A DNA stretch of 64,000 nt from Sandarakinorhabdus glacialis (GTDB lineage Bacteria > Pseudomonadota > Alphaproteobacteria > Sphingomonadales > Sphingomonadaceae). Location of the stretch: contig NZ_BMJM01000006.1 in NCBI RefSeq assembly GCF_014643455.1, forward strand, positions 1-64,000. Direction: 5' to 3'. A program made the translations under genes and the position numbers. Below, one piece after another: positions 18,288 through 26,803 of this stretch. The stretch's first letter is position 1. Every line of letters starts with the position of its first letter. Below the pieces are notes generated by a model. That model was not told where the DNA came from, made no database searches, and saw only the letters and a list, made by a program, of their open reading frames with translations.

Positions 18288-18935
18288 CTACAGGTCGAGC
18301 GAGAGCAACGTCCCAAGCTCGGCGAGCGCCTGGTCTTCGCCGGTTACCTTGATCGCCGTCATGCCGAGCGCTGCCGCCGGTTTGCAGTTGATGCCCAGAT
18401 CATCGAGATAGACACAGTCGTTCGCGGCGATGCCGATCGTGTCGCACATCAGCTGGTAGATGCGCGGATCGGGCTTGCGTAGGCCGGCCTTGGAGCTTTC
18501 GATGACATGGTCGAAACGCGCCAGGATCTCGGTGATCTGCACCGACTGCGCCTCGGACCCGGCCATGCCGCTGCCGTGGCCGACACGGGCGTTGTTGGTG
18601 ATGCAGCCGAGCGCGTATCCCGCCGCGCGGCAGGCAGCGAGCGCCGCGACCATGCGCGGGCGGACATCACCCGACAGCAGGGGCAATACCTCGCCGCCGC
18701 GCAGGTCGAAACCGAGCGCGCTGGCCTCGGCGGCAAAGGCTTCGTCGAAACCTTCGGCGTCGAGCTCGCTGCGTTCGAGGCGCGCCCAGGCGTTGGTGTC
18801 GGGATCGATCGAATTGATGCGGCGGATCAGCCCAATGGGCAGGCCGCGAGTCGCCTCATAACGATTGAAGGCATCGAACGGCGAGGTCGTGATAACGCCG
18901 CCGAAATCCCACAGAATCGCCTTGAAAGCGGTCAT
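18288..18935 (-). CDS. HAD-superfamily hydrolase (HAD-IA, epoxide-hydrolase N-terminal-like)
   Basis: A 215-residue cytoplasmic HAD phosphatase-type enzyme. Visible motifs are I, LWDFGGVITT with the nucleophile Asp (about 10); II, CITNN; III, the lysine in SSKAGLRKPDPRIY; and IV, YLDDLGINC. The DFGG pattern, with Gly in place of the second Asp, is usual for the soluble epoxide hydrolase N-domain group. The substrate cannot be told. It is divergent from the desulfhydrase-like gene and marks the right limit of the rearranged region. Confidence 0.85.
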   Translation of the reverse strand: MTAFKAILWDFGGVITTSPFDAFNRYEATRGLPIGLIRRINSIDPDTNAWARLERSELDAEGFDEAFAAEASALGFDLRGGEVLPLLSGDVRPRMVAALAACRAAGYALGCITNNARVGHGSGMAGSEAQSVQITEILARFDHVIESSKAGLRKPDPRIYQLMCDTIGIAANDCVYLDDLGINCKPAAALGMTAIKVTGEDQALAELGTLLSLDL

Positions 18936-19067
18936 GCGGACACCCCGGCATTGCTTGAATTAGCGGGAAGGGGGGGCGTGAGATTCAACATCGAATCGAC
19001 GCTACACGAGCTTCCGGGCGAAGCAACACGGTTGCGCGGTCCGGCTGCTACAGGCACAAGCCGCGGC

Positions 19068-20078
19068 ATGAACCTCGCCCGCTTTCCCCGCCGCCGCTAC
19101 ACCCCCGGCTTTACGCCGATCGAGTTCCTGCCGCACCTCACGGCACTTCTCGGCGGTCCTGAAATCTGGATCAAGCGCGACGATCTGCTCGGGCTGGCCG
19201 GTGGCGGCAACAAGACTCGCAAGCTCGAGTTCCTCGTTGCCGATGCGCTCGCCAAGGGCGCCGATACGCTGGTCACGGTCGGCGCGCCGCAATCGAACCA
19301 TTGCCGGCTGACGCTGGCGGCGGCGGCGAAGGAGGGCCTCGCCTGCCGCCTGGTCATCGAGGAGCGCGTGCCGGGAACATACAGTCCCGACGCGCTCGGC
19401 AATAACCTGCTTTTCGACCTGATGGGTGCGCAATCGATACGCACCGTGCCCCTGGGCGCCGACTTTGCCGCGGAAATGGCGATCGAGGCCGACGTTGTCC
19501 GCGCTGCCGGCGGCGTCCCCTATCTCATCGCCGGTGGCGGCTCCACCCCGCTCGGCGCGCTCGGCTACGCCGCCTGCGCCCAGGAAATCATGGCGCAATC
19601 GTTCGATCTCGGCGTCGCCTTCGACCATCTCGTCGTCGCCAGCGGCAGCGCCGGCACACATTCGGGCTTGCTTGCCGGGCTGACCGCGCTCAACGCCGGC
19701 TTGCCGATCACCGGCATCAACGTCCGCCGGCCCCGCGCCGAGCAGGAAACCAATGTCCACAAGCTCGCCGAGACGACGGCCCAGCTGCTCGGTACACCCG
19801 TGCCGGCTCGCGAAACGGTCGTCGCCCTCGATGACTGGGTGGGCCCCGGATACTCGCTCCCGACACCCGAGATGGTCGAGGCCGTGCGCCTGCTCGCCAG
19901 CCGCGAAGGCGTCCTTCTCGATCCGGTCTACAGCGGCAAGGCGATGGCCGGCCTGATCGGCCTCGTCCGCCGCGGCCACTTCAAGACCGGCGAGCGGGTG
20001 CTGTTCCTCCACACCGGCGGCAGCCCGTCGCTCCACGCTTATGCACGCGACCTGCGGGATCCCGCGCTGAACGCATGA
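19068..20078 (+). CDS. D-cysteine desulfhydrase / ACC deaminase-family PLP enzyme
   Basis: A 336-residue fold-type II PLP enzyme. The Schiff-base lysine is in GGGNKTRKLEF (about residue 52). Substrate-loop and phosphate motifs are GAPQSNHCR and ASGSAGTHSGLL. The start at 19068 (MNLARFPRR) matches D-cysteine desulfhydrases. Candidate reactions are D-cysteine breakdown to pyruvate, sulfide and ammonia, or L-cysteate sulfo-lyase activity. It overlaps the following racemase by 4 bp, consistent with catabolism of a D-amino acid. Confidence 0.85.
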   Translation: MNLARFPRRRYTPGFTPIEFLPHLTALLGGPEIWIKRDDLLGLAGGGNKTRKLEFLVADALAKGADTLVTVGAPQSNHCRLTLAAAAKEGLACRLVIEERVPGTYSPDALGNNLLFDLMGAQSIRTVPLGADFAAEMAIEADVVRAAGGVPYLIAGGGSTPLGALGYAACAQEIMAQSFDLGVAFDHLVVASGSAGTHSGLLAGLTALNAGLPITGINVRRPRAEQETNVHKLAETTAQLLGTPVPARETVVALDDWVGPGYSLPTPEMVEAVRLLASREGVLLDPVYSGKAMAGLIGLVRRGHFKTGERVLFLHTGGSPSLHAYARDLRDPALNA

Positions 20079-20758
20079 CCGGCTGGCGGACCATCGGCGT
20101 CATCGGCGGCATGGGGCCGGCGGCAACGGCGGACTTCGTCCAACGAATAGCGGTCGCGGCCGGTGCAGCGCGCGACAGCGATCACCCCCGGGTGCTGGTC
20201 GACAGCAACCCGCATGTTCCCGATCGCAACGCCGCCCGCGCCGGCAACGGGCCTTCGCCCGGCCCCGTGCTCGCCGAAATGGCGCGCGGCCTTACCGGGC
20301 TGGGCGCGCAGATACTCGCGATGCCGTGCAACGCCGCGCACGGCTGGGCCGGCGATATCGTCGCCGCCAGCGGCGCGACCTTTGTCGACATGATCGACGC
20401 AGCCGTGACCGAAGCAGTCGCCACTGGAGCGCGGACAATCGGCATCATCGCCATCGGCGCGACGCTCGACGCGAACCTTTATCAACACCGCCTGGACGCT
20501 GCCGGCATGCAGGTCATCGCCAGCGATCGCGGTATCGTGCAGCCGCTCGTCACCGCCATCAAGGCCGGCGACACCAGCTCCGCGATCCGCACCGGCATGG
20601 CAGCCGAAGCCAGTCGCCTCGTTTCCGCCGGTGCCGGCGCCATCATCGCCGCCTGCACCGAGGTGCCGCTGGTGCTGTCACAGGCCGATGTCGCCGTGCC
20701 GCTGGTCGACGCCACATCGGCACTGGTGCGCGCCGTCATGCAGGCCGCTGCCCTTTAA
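20075..20758 (+). CDS. Aspartate/glutamate racemase family protein
   Basis: A 227-residue cofactor-independent racemase. Both catalytic cysteines are present, in AMPCNAAH and AACTEVPL, and the N-terminus has the GVIGGMGPAAT signature. It overlaps the upstream desulfhydrase-like gene (ATGA), so the pair probably interconverts and degrades a D/L amino acid. Its 3' end overlaps the convergent histidine-kinase gene by 4 bp. Confidence 0.9.
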   Translation: MTGWRTIGVIGGMGPAATADFVQRIAVAAGAARDSDHPRVLVDSNPHVPDRNAARAGNGPSPGPVLAEMARGLTGLGAQILAMPCNAAHGWAGDIVAASGATFVDMIDAAVTEAVATGARTIGIIAIGATLDANLYQHRLDAAGMQVIASDRGIVQPLVTAIKAGDTSSAIRTGMAAEASRLVSAGAGAIIAACTEVPLVLSQADVAVPLVDATSALVRAVMQAAAL

Positions 20759-22512
20759 CTCATCCCTTCAAACGTCGACACCTCGGTCAAAATCGGGAAC
20801 TCAAGCCGCGCTTCGGTGCCACCCGTTTCCCGCCCGCCGACGCGCGATGTTCCGCGCAGTTGCGATGCCAGCGCCCTGATCAGCCGCAAGCCTTGCCCGC
20901 CACCTGCCGCCGGGCCGAAGCCGCCACTGTCCAGCCCGACGCCATTGTCGGAAACGGTCAGCACAGCCTGCTCGCCATCGCTGCGCATCACCAGATCGAC
21001 ACGCCCCGTCGCCGGTGGCGGAAAGCCGTGATGCAGGGCATTGCTGACGGTTTCGACCAGCCAGAGAGTCAGCGGCACCGCGGTGTCGATGTTGAGCGGT
21101 ACATCGTCGATGTCGCAATGGAGTTCAACCGCCGCATCGCCGACATAGGCCTTTGGTGTAAACTGCTCGCACAGCGCGCCAAGCAGCATCCGTGATGACA
21201 CGGTGGTCAGTTCGCCGCTCTCGTATAGCTGCCGGTGGACAAGCGCGAGCGCGCTGATCCGGCGCCGTGCATGGTCGATGGCGTTGCGTGCGGTGCCATC
21301 GGCCAGCCGGCTCGATTGCAGGCTGAGCAGGCTCATCACGACCTGGAAATTGTTCTTGACGCGGTGATGGACTTCGCGCGCCAGCACGCGCTGCTTGGCG
21401 AGCGCCTCGCGCAGTGTCCGGTCGCGCTCGGAAACCGCACCTGACATCCGGTACAAGGCCGCCGCCACGCTGCGGATCTCGCTCGGCGCCTCGATGAAAT
21501 TCACCGATCGCCGGAGATAATCGCCGCCGGCATATTGCATGGCCAGCCGCTGCAAGTCGCGCAGCCAGCACAGCACCAGCCATTCGGCGCCGACCCAGAT
21601 GGCGATCGATGCCATCAGGATCGCCAGCACCGGCAACACGAAATCGATCAATGTCTGCCACCATGGCAACCCAAAGCGCTCGGGCTCGGCATCCGCGTAA
21701 ACCACGTACAAGCCATTCTGGTCGGTTCCGGCAGCGACGAGCGGCACGACCGTGTACGACCAGGCAGTGCCGCCTGCATCGCGCACGCGGTTGACCTCGC
21801 CCGATACCGTCGTGACATCGAAGCTTGGCAATGTCTTGCTGGCCATCAGGACCTGCCCGCTGTCGCTGACGATGGCGACCCCGGTGCGGCTGTCCCCGAC
21901 CCGGATGCGCAGCTGCTCGCCAAGCCATGCGAGATCGACCGACGCTGCCATGGAGCCGTCGAAACGACCATCGGCGGCGAAAAGCGGCACCGTCATCGTC
22001 ATCACCCGCCGCAGCGACCACATACCCCAGGTGGCATCGCTGACCAGCGCGGTCCGGTGCCGTGCAACGCGGGCCCACCAGTCGCGATCGGCAATCGCAT
22101 AAGCGGTGGCAGGACCCGAGGCCGCGCATACCATGCGGCCCTGCGCATCATAGCGGCTCAGGTTGGCCAGCGCGTCCGATGTCGCGCTGGCCTGGCGAAG
22201 CACGTCGATGCACGCCGGCCCGCCCAATGTCACCAGCGGATTGAGCGCCACGATGCGGAGCGTCGCCTCGGTGCCCGAAAGCAGCGCCTGGTTGCTATCC
22301 GCCAGCGACAGTGCGCTGCGCGACAACTGGCCGACCATCGCCGCGCGGCGATGGTCCAGCCGTACCAGCCCTTGCACGATCGACAGCGCGGTAATCGGCA
22401 GCAGCGCTGCGACCAGCAGCAGCAGCATCCCCTGCCGCAGCGATATGCGCTTGCGACCCCTGGGCAGCCACCGGCGATACCATGGCAGCCCCCGGGTCCT
22501 TCGCGCATTCAT
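20755..22512 (-). CDS. Sensor histidine kinase of the general stress response (HisKA_2 family)
   Basis: A 585-residue membrane kinase: an N-terminal membrane segment (about 27-49), a periplasmic Cache-like sensor to about 290, a second membrane segment, then a cytoplasmic kinase. The phosphorylated His lies in REVHHRVKNNFQVVMSLLSL (about 380), the HisKA_2 signature. ATPase boxes are ETVSNALHHG, VSDNGVGLD and GGGQGLRLI. It is 14 bp downstream of ecfG in the nepR-ecfG-kinase operon. PhyK/PakF-type kinases in this position phosphorylate PhyR. Confidence 0.92.
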   Translation of the reverse strand: MNARRTRGLPWYRRWLPRGRKRISLRQGMLLLLVAALLPITALSIVQGLVRLDHRRAAMVGQLSRSALSLADSNQALLSGTEATLRIVALNPLVTLGGPACIDVLRQASATSDALANLSRYDAQGRMVCAASGPATAYAIADRDWWARVARHRTALVSDATWGMWSLRRVMTMTVPLFAADGRFDGSMAASVDLAWLGEQLRIRVGDSRTGVAIVSDSGQVLMASKTLPSFDVTTVSGEVNRVRDAGGTAWSYTVVPLVAAGTDQNGLYVVYADAEPERFGLPWWQTLIDFVLPVLAILMASIAIWVGAEWLVLCWLRDLQRLAMQYAGGDYLRRSVNFIEAPSEIRSVAAALYRMSGAVSERDRTLREALAKQRVLAREVHHRVKNNFQVVMSLLSLQSSRLADGTARNAIDHARRRISALALVHRQLYESGELTTVSSRMLLGALCEQFTPKAYVGDAAVELHCDIDDVPLNIDTAVPLTLWLVETVSNALHHGFPPPATGRVDLVMRSDGEQAVLTVSDNGVGLDSGGFGPAAGGGQGLRLIRALASQLRGTSRVGGRETGGTEARLEFPILTEVSTFEGMS

Positions 22513-22526
22513 GGTGCCGTCCGGAA

Positions 22527-23156
22527 TCAGGCAATTCCGGGCCGGGCCGCCAGTGCTGCCGCACTCGGAGGATCGGCGGTGACACCATTCATATAGGTAT
22601 TGAGGGCGGCGCGACCGCGGGAGACACGACTTTTGACCGTGCCGACGGCGCAGCCCATGACTTCGGCGGCCTGCTCGACCGACAATCCGCTGGCGCTGAC
22701 CAACAAAAGCGCTTCACGCTGCTCCGCGGGCAGGGTCGACAGGCCGCGCTGCACATCGGCGATGTCGATGCCCGAGCCCTGGGTCGCCTGGGTGACCAGC
22801 ACCCTGTCGGCGAGCGCTTCGTCCCATGGCGCAAAACGATGCGCTCGCCGACCGAGCGAAAAATAGTGATTGCGCAGGATCCGGAACAACCAGGCCCGAA
22901 AATGTGTACCCGGCATATAGCTGTCCCGCGCCGCCCAGGCCTTGGCGAGGGCATCCTGCGCCAGGTCGTCGGCAAGATCGCGGTTGCCGCAAAGGCCGCG
23001 CGCAAATCCGCGCAGCGCCGGTCCGCGCAGCGCCGGGATCGCCGCCAGCAGGTCGCGGCGGAAATCTTCGGGCGACGCCGGCACGACCGGCACCAGTGCC
23101 TGCTCACCGGACTCTTCGTCCTCCGGCGGTGTTGCCCGGTTGGCGGTGGTACTCAT
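22527..23156 (-). CDS. ecfG: EcfG general stress ECF sigma factor
   Basis: A 209-residue ECF15-type sigma factor. Region 2 spans about 45-105 (DLADDLAQDALAKAWAARDS, HFRAWLFRILRNHYF). Region 4 is about 135-190 (LPAEQREALLLVSASGLSVE, VGTVKSRVSRGRAAL). Its start overlaps the nepR stop by 4 bp. In the known circuit NepR holds EcfG until phosphorylated PhyR captures NepR. The partners nepR, phyR and a HisKA_2 kinase are all adjacent. Confidence 0.95.
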   Translation of the reverse strand: MSTTANRATPPEDEESGEQALVPVVPASPEDFRRDLLAAIPALRGPALRGFARGLCGNRDLADDLAQDALAKAWAARDSYMPGTHFRAWLFRILRNHYFSLGRRAHRFAPWDEALADRVLVTQATQGSGIDIADVQRGLSTLPAEQREALLLVSASGLSVEQAAEVMGCAVGTVKSRVSRGRAALNTYMNGVTADPPSAAALAARPGIA

Positions 23157-23380
23157 GCCAGATTGCCGCCCGGCACCTTCTTCACCCGCTCGTCGATCTC
23201 GTCGAGCAGGCGCAGGAAGTCATCGGGAATAGGCTCGTCGGCAATCGCCGCAAACATTTTCTGCAGGCCGCGCGTTACGGTATCGCCAGCGCCCGTGCCG
23301 GCGCCCATATCGGGTCCGCGTCGAAAACCCTGGCCGGTTGAAGCGGCGTCCATAGACAAGTCCTGTGTCTTCTTTCGCAT
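23153..23380 (-). CDS. nepR: NepR anti-sigma factor
   Basis: A 75-residue cytoplasmic anti-sigma. The two-helix core is TRGLQKMFAAIADEPIPDDF followed by LRLLDEIDERVKK. The ATG at 23380 is preceded by GGGGG; a longer upstream frame is not needed. It heads the nepR-ecfG-kinase operon behind a GGAAC-type promoter (23450-23474) that EcfG itself should recognise. Confidence 0.92.
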   Translation of the reverse strand: MRKKTQDLSMDAASTGQGFRRGPDMGAGTGAGDTVTRGLQKMFAAIADEPIPDDFLRLLDEIDERVKKVPGGNLA

Positions 23381-23449
23381 CGTGCCCCCCGGTTGATGCC
23401 GTTGTTGCGATATGACACCGGTTGGAATGGTGGTGTTGTTGCTGCTGAT

Positions 23450-23474
23450 AACACGGCGCTCCGAAGGGAGTTCC
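23450..23474 (-). promoter_or_regulatory. EcfG-type promoter of nepR-ecfG
   Basis: Minus strand GGAAC (-35, 23474-23470), 17 nt, GTT (-10, 23452-23450), 70 bp before the nepR ATG. Alphaproteobacterial EcfG promoters have GGAAC and a GTT-containing -10 at this spacing, so the operon is predicted to be autoregulated. Confidence 0.7.
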
Positions 23475-23494
23475 GAAGCAACGATATTTTTTTC

Positions 23495-23520
23495 GGAACC
23501 GATACGAACGTGCGGCGTAA
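23495..23520 (+). promoter_or_regulatory. EcfG-type promoter of phyR
   Basis: GGAAC (23495-23499), 16 nt, CGTAA (23516-23520), about 48 bp before the phyR ATG. The -35 is perfect, whereas the -10 has CGTA rather than CGTT. It faces away from the nepR promoter in the same 187-bp region. Confidence 0.6.
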
Positions 23521-23567
23521 ACCTTGAGATAAGCTGATCGCAAGTGTCGAAGCATGAGGGACATTGA

Positions 23568-24395
23568 ATGACTGACGGCACCGCCAACAATGGCCGGGTT
23601 TCGCTGCGCGATTCCCTTGGGCCTTATCTTCCCTATCTGCGGCGCTACGGACGGGCATTGACGGGATCACAGCGCACTGGCGATGCCTTTGTTCGCGCCG
23701 CGCTCGAGGCCCTGTTGCAGGCTCCCGACCAGTTCGACCCGGCGCGCCCGGCGCGCATCGAGCTGTTCCGCATCTTCCATGCCTTCTGGTCTCCGGTCTC
23801 GGCGCAGGTCGATGGCGACGGACCGAACTGGTCGTCGGTCTCGCAGGCCGTCGGCGAGACCCTGCTGGCGCGGCTGGCATCGCATCGACGTGAGGCACTT
23901 TTGCTGACCGCCGTCGAGGGCTTTTCGATCGCCGACACCGCAACCATCCTGTCGCGCACGCCTGATGAAGTCCGCGCCGACATCAGCACCGCCAACGCCG
24001 AGATCGCGGCCCAGATGGCCGGCCGCGTGCTGATCATCGAGGACGAGCCGATAATCGCCATGGACCTGCAGAATATCGTCGAAGGCCTTGGCCATACCGT
24101 CGTCGGCATCGCCGCGACCCGCACCGAGGCGCTGGCGCTGTCCGATGCCAACGAGACCGACCTGGTGCTCGCCGATATCCAGCTCGCCGACGGCTCGTCG
24201 GGCATCGACGCGGTCAAGGACATCCTCGCCGGCCACGATGTGCCGGTCGTGTTCGTCACCGCTTTCCCCGAGCGACTGCTAACCGGCGAACGCCCCGAGC
24301 CGACCTATCTCATCACCAAGCCGTTCGAAGTCGAGATGCTGGTGGCGACGATCGGGCAGGCATTGATGCTCCAGCGCCAGCCCGAGCTGGCCTGA
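23568..24395 (+). CDS. phyR: PhyR general stress response anti-anti-sigma regulator
   Basis: A 275-residue response regulator with a sigma-factor-like N-terminal domain (about 1-140, RDSLGPYLPYLRRYGRAL) that mimics EcfG, and a C-terminal receiver (about 147-270). Receiver landmarks are IIEDEPIIAMD, the phospho-acceptor Asp203 in LADIQL, FVTAFPERLL and the Lys in LITKPFE. When phosphorylated it binds NepR and frees EcfG. Divergent from nepR. Confidence 0.95.
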   Translation: MTDGTANNGRVSLRDSLGPYLPYLRRYGRALTGSQRTGDAFVRAALEALLQAPDQFDPARPARIELFRIFHAFWSPVSAQVDGDGPNWSSVSQAVGETLLARLASHRREALLLTAVEGFSIADTATILSRTPDEVRADISTANAEIAAQMAGRVLIIEDEPIIAMDLQNIVEGLGHTVVGIAATRTEALALSDANETDLVLADIQLADGSSGIDAVKDILAGHDVPVVFVTAFPERLLTGERPEPTYLITKPFEVEMLVATIGQALMLQRQPELA

Positions 24396-24433
24396 TCGGC
24401 GTCCTGCCAAGGCTACCGTGGCAAGCGAAGGAT

Positions 24434-24766
24434 ATGAATATGGCCGCCACCCCGGGCGTCAACGTCGATACCAATGATTTCGAGCAGGTCGTTGCCGATC
24501 CGGCGGCGTTCTACCTCGATCCCGAGGCCATCCTCGCCGATTCGAACCTTAGTCGCGCAGAGCGGCTGCGGCTATTGCGGGAATGGGCGCAGGACATCGC
24601 CGATCGCCAGAATGCCGATAACGAAGGCATGGCCGCAGAAGCCCCGGCGAAAGTCGACGAAACCGGGCTGCTGCGCCGCGTCAACGCCGCCATCGAACGC
24701 GTCGAAGGCGAAACGGACGCTTCGATCGGCATCATCGAACGTGTCTGGCGTCGCCTTACACGCTAG
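24434..24766 (+). CDS. Hypothetical protein downstream of phyR (110 aa)
   Basis: Not recognised. A 110-residue, acidic, probably helical soluble protein with no signal peptide or cysteines. The central region FYLDPEAILADSNLSRAERL looks like a folded helical unit, and the C-terminus DASIGIIERVWRRLTR is amphipathic. It lies 38 bp after phyR on the same strand, with AAGGA before the ATG, so co-expression with the stress regulator is likely. It could be a small accessory of the general stress circuit; there is no direct evidence. Confidence 0.75.
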   Translation: MNMAATPGVNVDTNDFEQVVADPAAFYLDPEAILADSNLSRAERLRLLREWAQDIADRQNADNEGMAAEAPAKVDETGLLRRVNAAIERVEGETDASIGIIERVWRRLTR

Positions 24767-24780
24767 CCGCCAAAGGAATC

Positions 24781-24804
24781 GTCATGCTGAATTCGTTTCA
24801 GCAT
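24781..24804. repeat. REP-like palindrome (family A)
   Basis: ATGCTGAA and TTCAGCAT pair around a short TTCG-containing loop, preceded by GTC. A second member with the same design (ATGCCGAA/TTCGGCAT next to GAC) is at 53215-53246. Both are intergenic. Confidence 0.5.
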
Positions 24805-24871
24805 CCATCGCGCTGCCAGCCAAGGCTGACCTCGACCTGTCACCCAACGCCGCGCCAGGCGACCAAACCCA

Positions 24872-25177
24872 TCAAGCCCCGTCGGTCGTCGGATCGAGTG
24901 TCTCGGCGACCTTCTCGGTCTTGTGCGCCGGCAGCAAGATCAGCACGAAGATAAACGCCGCGAGCGCCAGGCACGCGGCGTTCGGGATGATCATCGTCCA
25001 TTCGCCCTTCAGGATCCCGAATGTCAGCCACATCGCGAACGACAGGCAGGTCAGCCCGTACATGCCGGCCGACAGGTCATCGGTGCTTCGCGTCTTGATG
25101 GTCTTCCACGCCTGCGGGGTAAAGCTTGCCACCGATGCAATCGCACCGATCGTGCCGACGATGGTGATGGTGTCCAT
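24872..25177 (-). CDS. SemiSWEET-like PQ-loop transporter
   Basis: A 101-residue protein with three predicted membrane helices (about 3-22, 37-57 and 63-85) and the PQ-loop signature SFTPQAWKTIKTRSTDDLS. One three-helix unit is the SemiSWEET fold, which dimerises into a sugar transporter. The ATG at 25177 (MDTITIVGTI) gives the expected full length. Substrate unknown. A possible EcfG-type promoter lies immediately upstream. Confidence 0.85.
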   Translation of the reverse strand: MDTITIVGTIGAIASVASFTPQAWKTIKTRSTDDLSAGMYGLTCLSFAMWLTFGILKGEWTMIIPNAACLALAAFIFVLILLPAHKTEKVAETLDPTTDGA

Positions 25178-25185
25178 CCCGGTCA

Positions 25186-25210
25186 AACTCGCTTGACCTG
25201 GCAGCGTTCC
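25186..25210 (-). promoter_or_regulatory. Possible EcfG-type promoter of the SemiSWEET gene
   Basis: Minus strand GGAAC (25210-25206), 17 nt, GTTTG. The match is good, but transcription would begin only a few bases before the ATG, giving an almost leaderless mRNA. Low confidence. Confidence 0.3.
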
Positions 25211-25273
25211 GCGGGTTTTGACTTGCCCGCCGCGGCGTGCCGCCAAACGAAGCGTCGCCAGAGGGAGAGATAC

Positions 25274-26392
25274 ATGAAGATCACCGCCGCCGTCCTCGAT
25301 GCCTGCGGCGCCGTGCGGCCGTTCGCTGAAAGTCTGCCACTGCGCCTCGCCGAACTCGACCTTGCACCTCCCGGCCCCGGCGAACTCCTTGTCCGCATCG
25401 AAGCCGCCGGCCTCTGCCATTCCGATCTCTCGGTCGTCAACGGCGACCGCAACCGCCCGGTGCCGATGGCGCTCGGCCATGAAGCCTGTGCCACCGTCGT
25501 CGAAACCGGCCCCGGCGCGCGGCTGGCGGTCGGCGACCGCGTCGTGCTCGCCTTCCTGCCGGCGTGTGGCCATTGCCGCCACTGCGTCTCCGGCACGCCG
25601 TGGCTGTGCGTCGAAGCCGCCGGCGCCAACGGCCGCGGCGAACTCATCGGCGGCGGCCGCCGGTTGAGCGAGGCCGGCCACCCCGTCCACCATCACCTCG
25701 GCGTCTCGGCCTTTGCCGGCCACGCCGTCATCGACCAGCGCTCGGCGATCAGGATCGACGCCGACATCCCGCCCCACATCGCCGCGCTGTTCGGCTGTGC
25801 GGTTCTCACCGGCGTCGGTGCCGTCTTCAATTCCGCAGCGGTCCGCCCCGGCGAAAGCGTCGCCGTCTGGGGCCTCGGCGGTGTCGGCCTCGCTGCGCTG
25901 ATCGGCGCCATCGCCGCCGGTGCCGAACCCGTCATCGCCATCGACCCCGTCGCCGAAAAACGCGCCTTGGCGCTCGAACTCGGCGCCCGCGTCGCCGTCC
26001 ACCCCGACGAAGCCGAAGCCGCCATCGCCGCCGACAGCCCCGGTGGCTGCGATGTCGCCATCGAAAGCGTCGGCTCGGGCCGCGTCCTCGCCGAAGCCTA
26101 TCGCCTGACCGCCCGCGGGGGCCGCGTCGTCACCGTCGGCCTGCCCAACCCCGCCGACCCGTTCACCATCCCCGCCGTCAGCCTCGTCGCCGAAGCCAAG
26201 ACAATCATCGGCAGCTACATGGGCTCGGCCATCCCCGCCCGCGATATCCCGCGCTACATTGCCCTGTGGCGCGCCGGCCGCCTGCCGGTCGAGCGGCTGC
26301 TCTCGGGCACCCGGCCCCTCGCCGAAATCAACATCGCCCTCGACGACCTCGCAGCAGGCAAGGCGATCCGCCAGATCCTGCTGCCGGCATAA
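25274..26392 (+). CDS. Zinc-dependent alcohol dehydrogenase (MDR, class III-like)
   Basis: A 372-residue medium-chain dehydrogenase. The catalytic zinc site is built from CHSD and GHEA; the structural zinc lobe has four cysteines in CGHCRHCVSGTPWLC. The NAD-binding Rossmann motif is GLGGVGLAAL (about 197). GAGGGAGAG upstream supports the ATG at 25274. It probably oxidises a primary or aromatic alcohol, but the substrate cannot be read. The codon use is extremely GC-rich, like its neighbours. Confidence 0.92.
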   Translation: MKITAAVLDACGAVRPFAESLPLRLAELDLAPPGPGELLVRIEAAGLCHSDLSVVNGDRNRPVPMALGHEACATVVETGPGARLAVGDRVVLAFLPACGHCRHCVSGTPWLCVEAAGANGRGELIGGGRRLSEAGHPVHHHLGVSAFAGHAVIDQRSAIRIDADIPPHIAALFGCAVLTGVGAVFNSAAVRPGESVAVWGLGGVGLAALIGAIAAGAEPVIAIDPVAEKRALALELGARVAVHPDEAEAAIAADSPGGCDVAIESVGSGRVLAEAYRLTARGGRVVTVGLPNPADPFTIPAVSLVAEAKTIIGSYMGSAIPARDIPRYIALWRAGRLPVERLLSGTRPLAEINIALDDLAAGKAIRQILLPA

Positions 26393-26803
26393 ATCGGGAT
26401 CTCCAAGAACTGTCATCCCAGGCTTGACCCGGGACCCAGCTACCTTCCACAAGCACCCCATTTTCCGTCCTGTCATACCAGCGAAGGCTGGTATCCAGCC
26501 CATCCGCGCGGCTAATCGAACCAGAACAGAGCCTCCAGCAGCGGGGGGCCACACCCTTACCTATTCCCCCTCCCTTGACATATACCGGCGAAACGAACAT
26601 ATGCCCCTCGGCTTCAGCGCAGTTATCCCTGCCGCCCACGCCGGGTGCGTGATCGAGCATGCTGCTCCAGACCCGGACGTTCAGAGGCCAGCCCCAAGGG
26701 CCACCCCATCACGCGGGTTGTCGAAACCCGCTCGACCTGCACGCTCCGAAGCCTGCAGGCGACCACGCGAATCCATTGCGTGACCAAAACCGAAAAGATC
26801 CAA
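26393..26803. other. Intergenic region upstream of the DEAD-box helicase
   Basis: 411 bp without a supportable gene. The left part is a REP-like repeat pair (26407-26500). An open frame runs in from 26645 to the helicase, but its Arg/Cys-rich translation has no helicase character. A long helicase leader with cold-shock-type control is possible; nothing specific was seen. Confidence 0.5.
26407..26500. repeat. REP-like repeats (family B)
   Basis: Two GTCATnCCAG-type units: one continues into GCTTGACCCGGGACCCAGC, the second contains the hairpin TACCAGC-gaag-GCTGGTA. The first unit is nearly identical to that at 63071-63134. Such repeats are common between genes in sphingomonads. Confidence 0.6.

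Noticed and set aside
26645-26803. N-terminal extension of the DEAD-box helicase
   Set aside because: Arg/Cys-rich translation without similarity; family proteins start at the equivalent of 26804.
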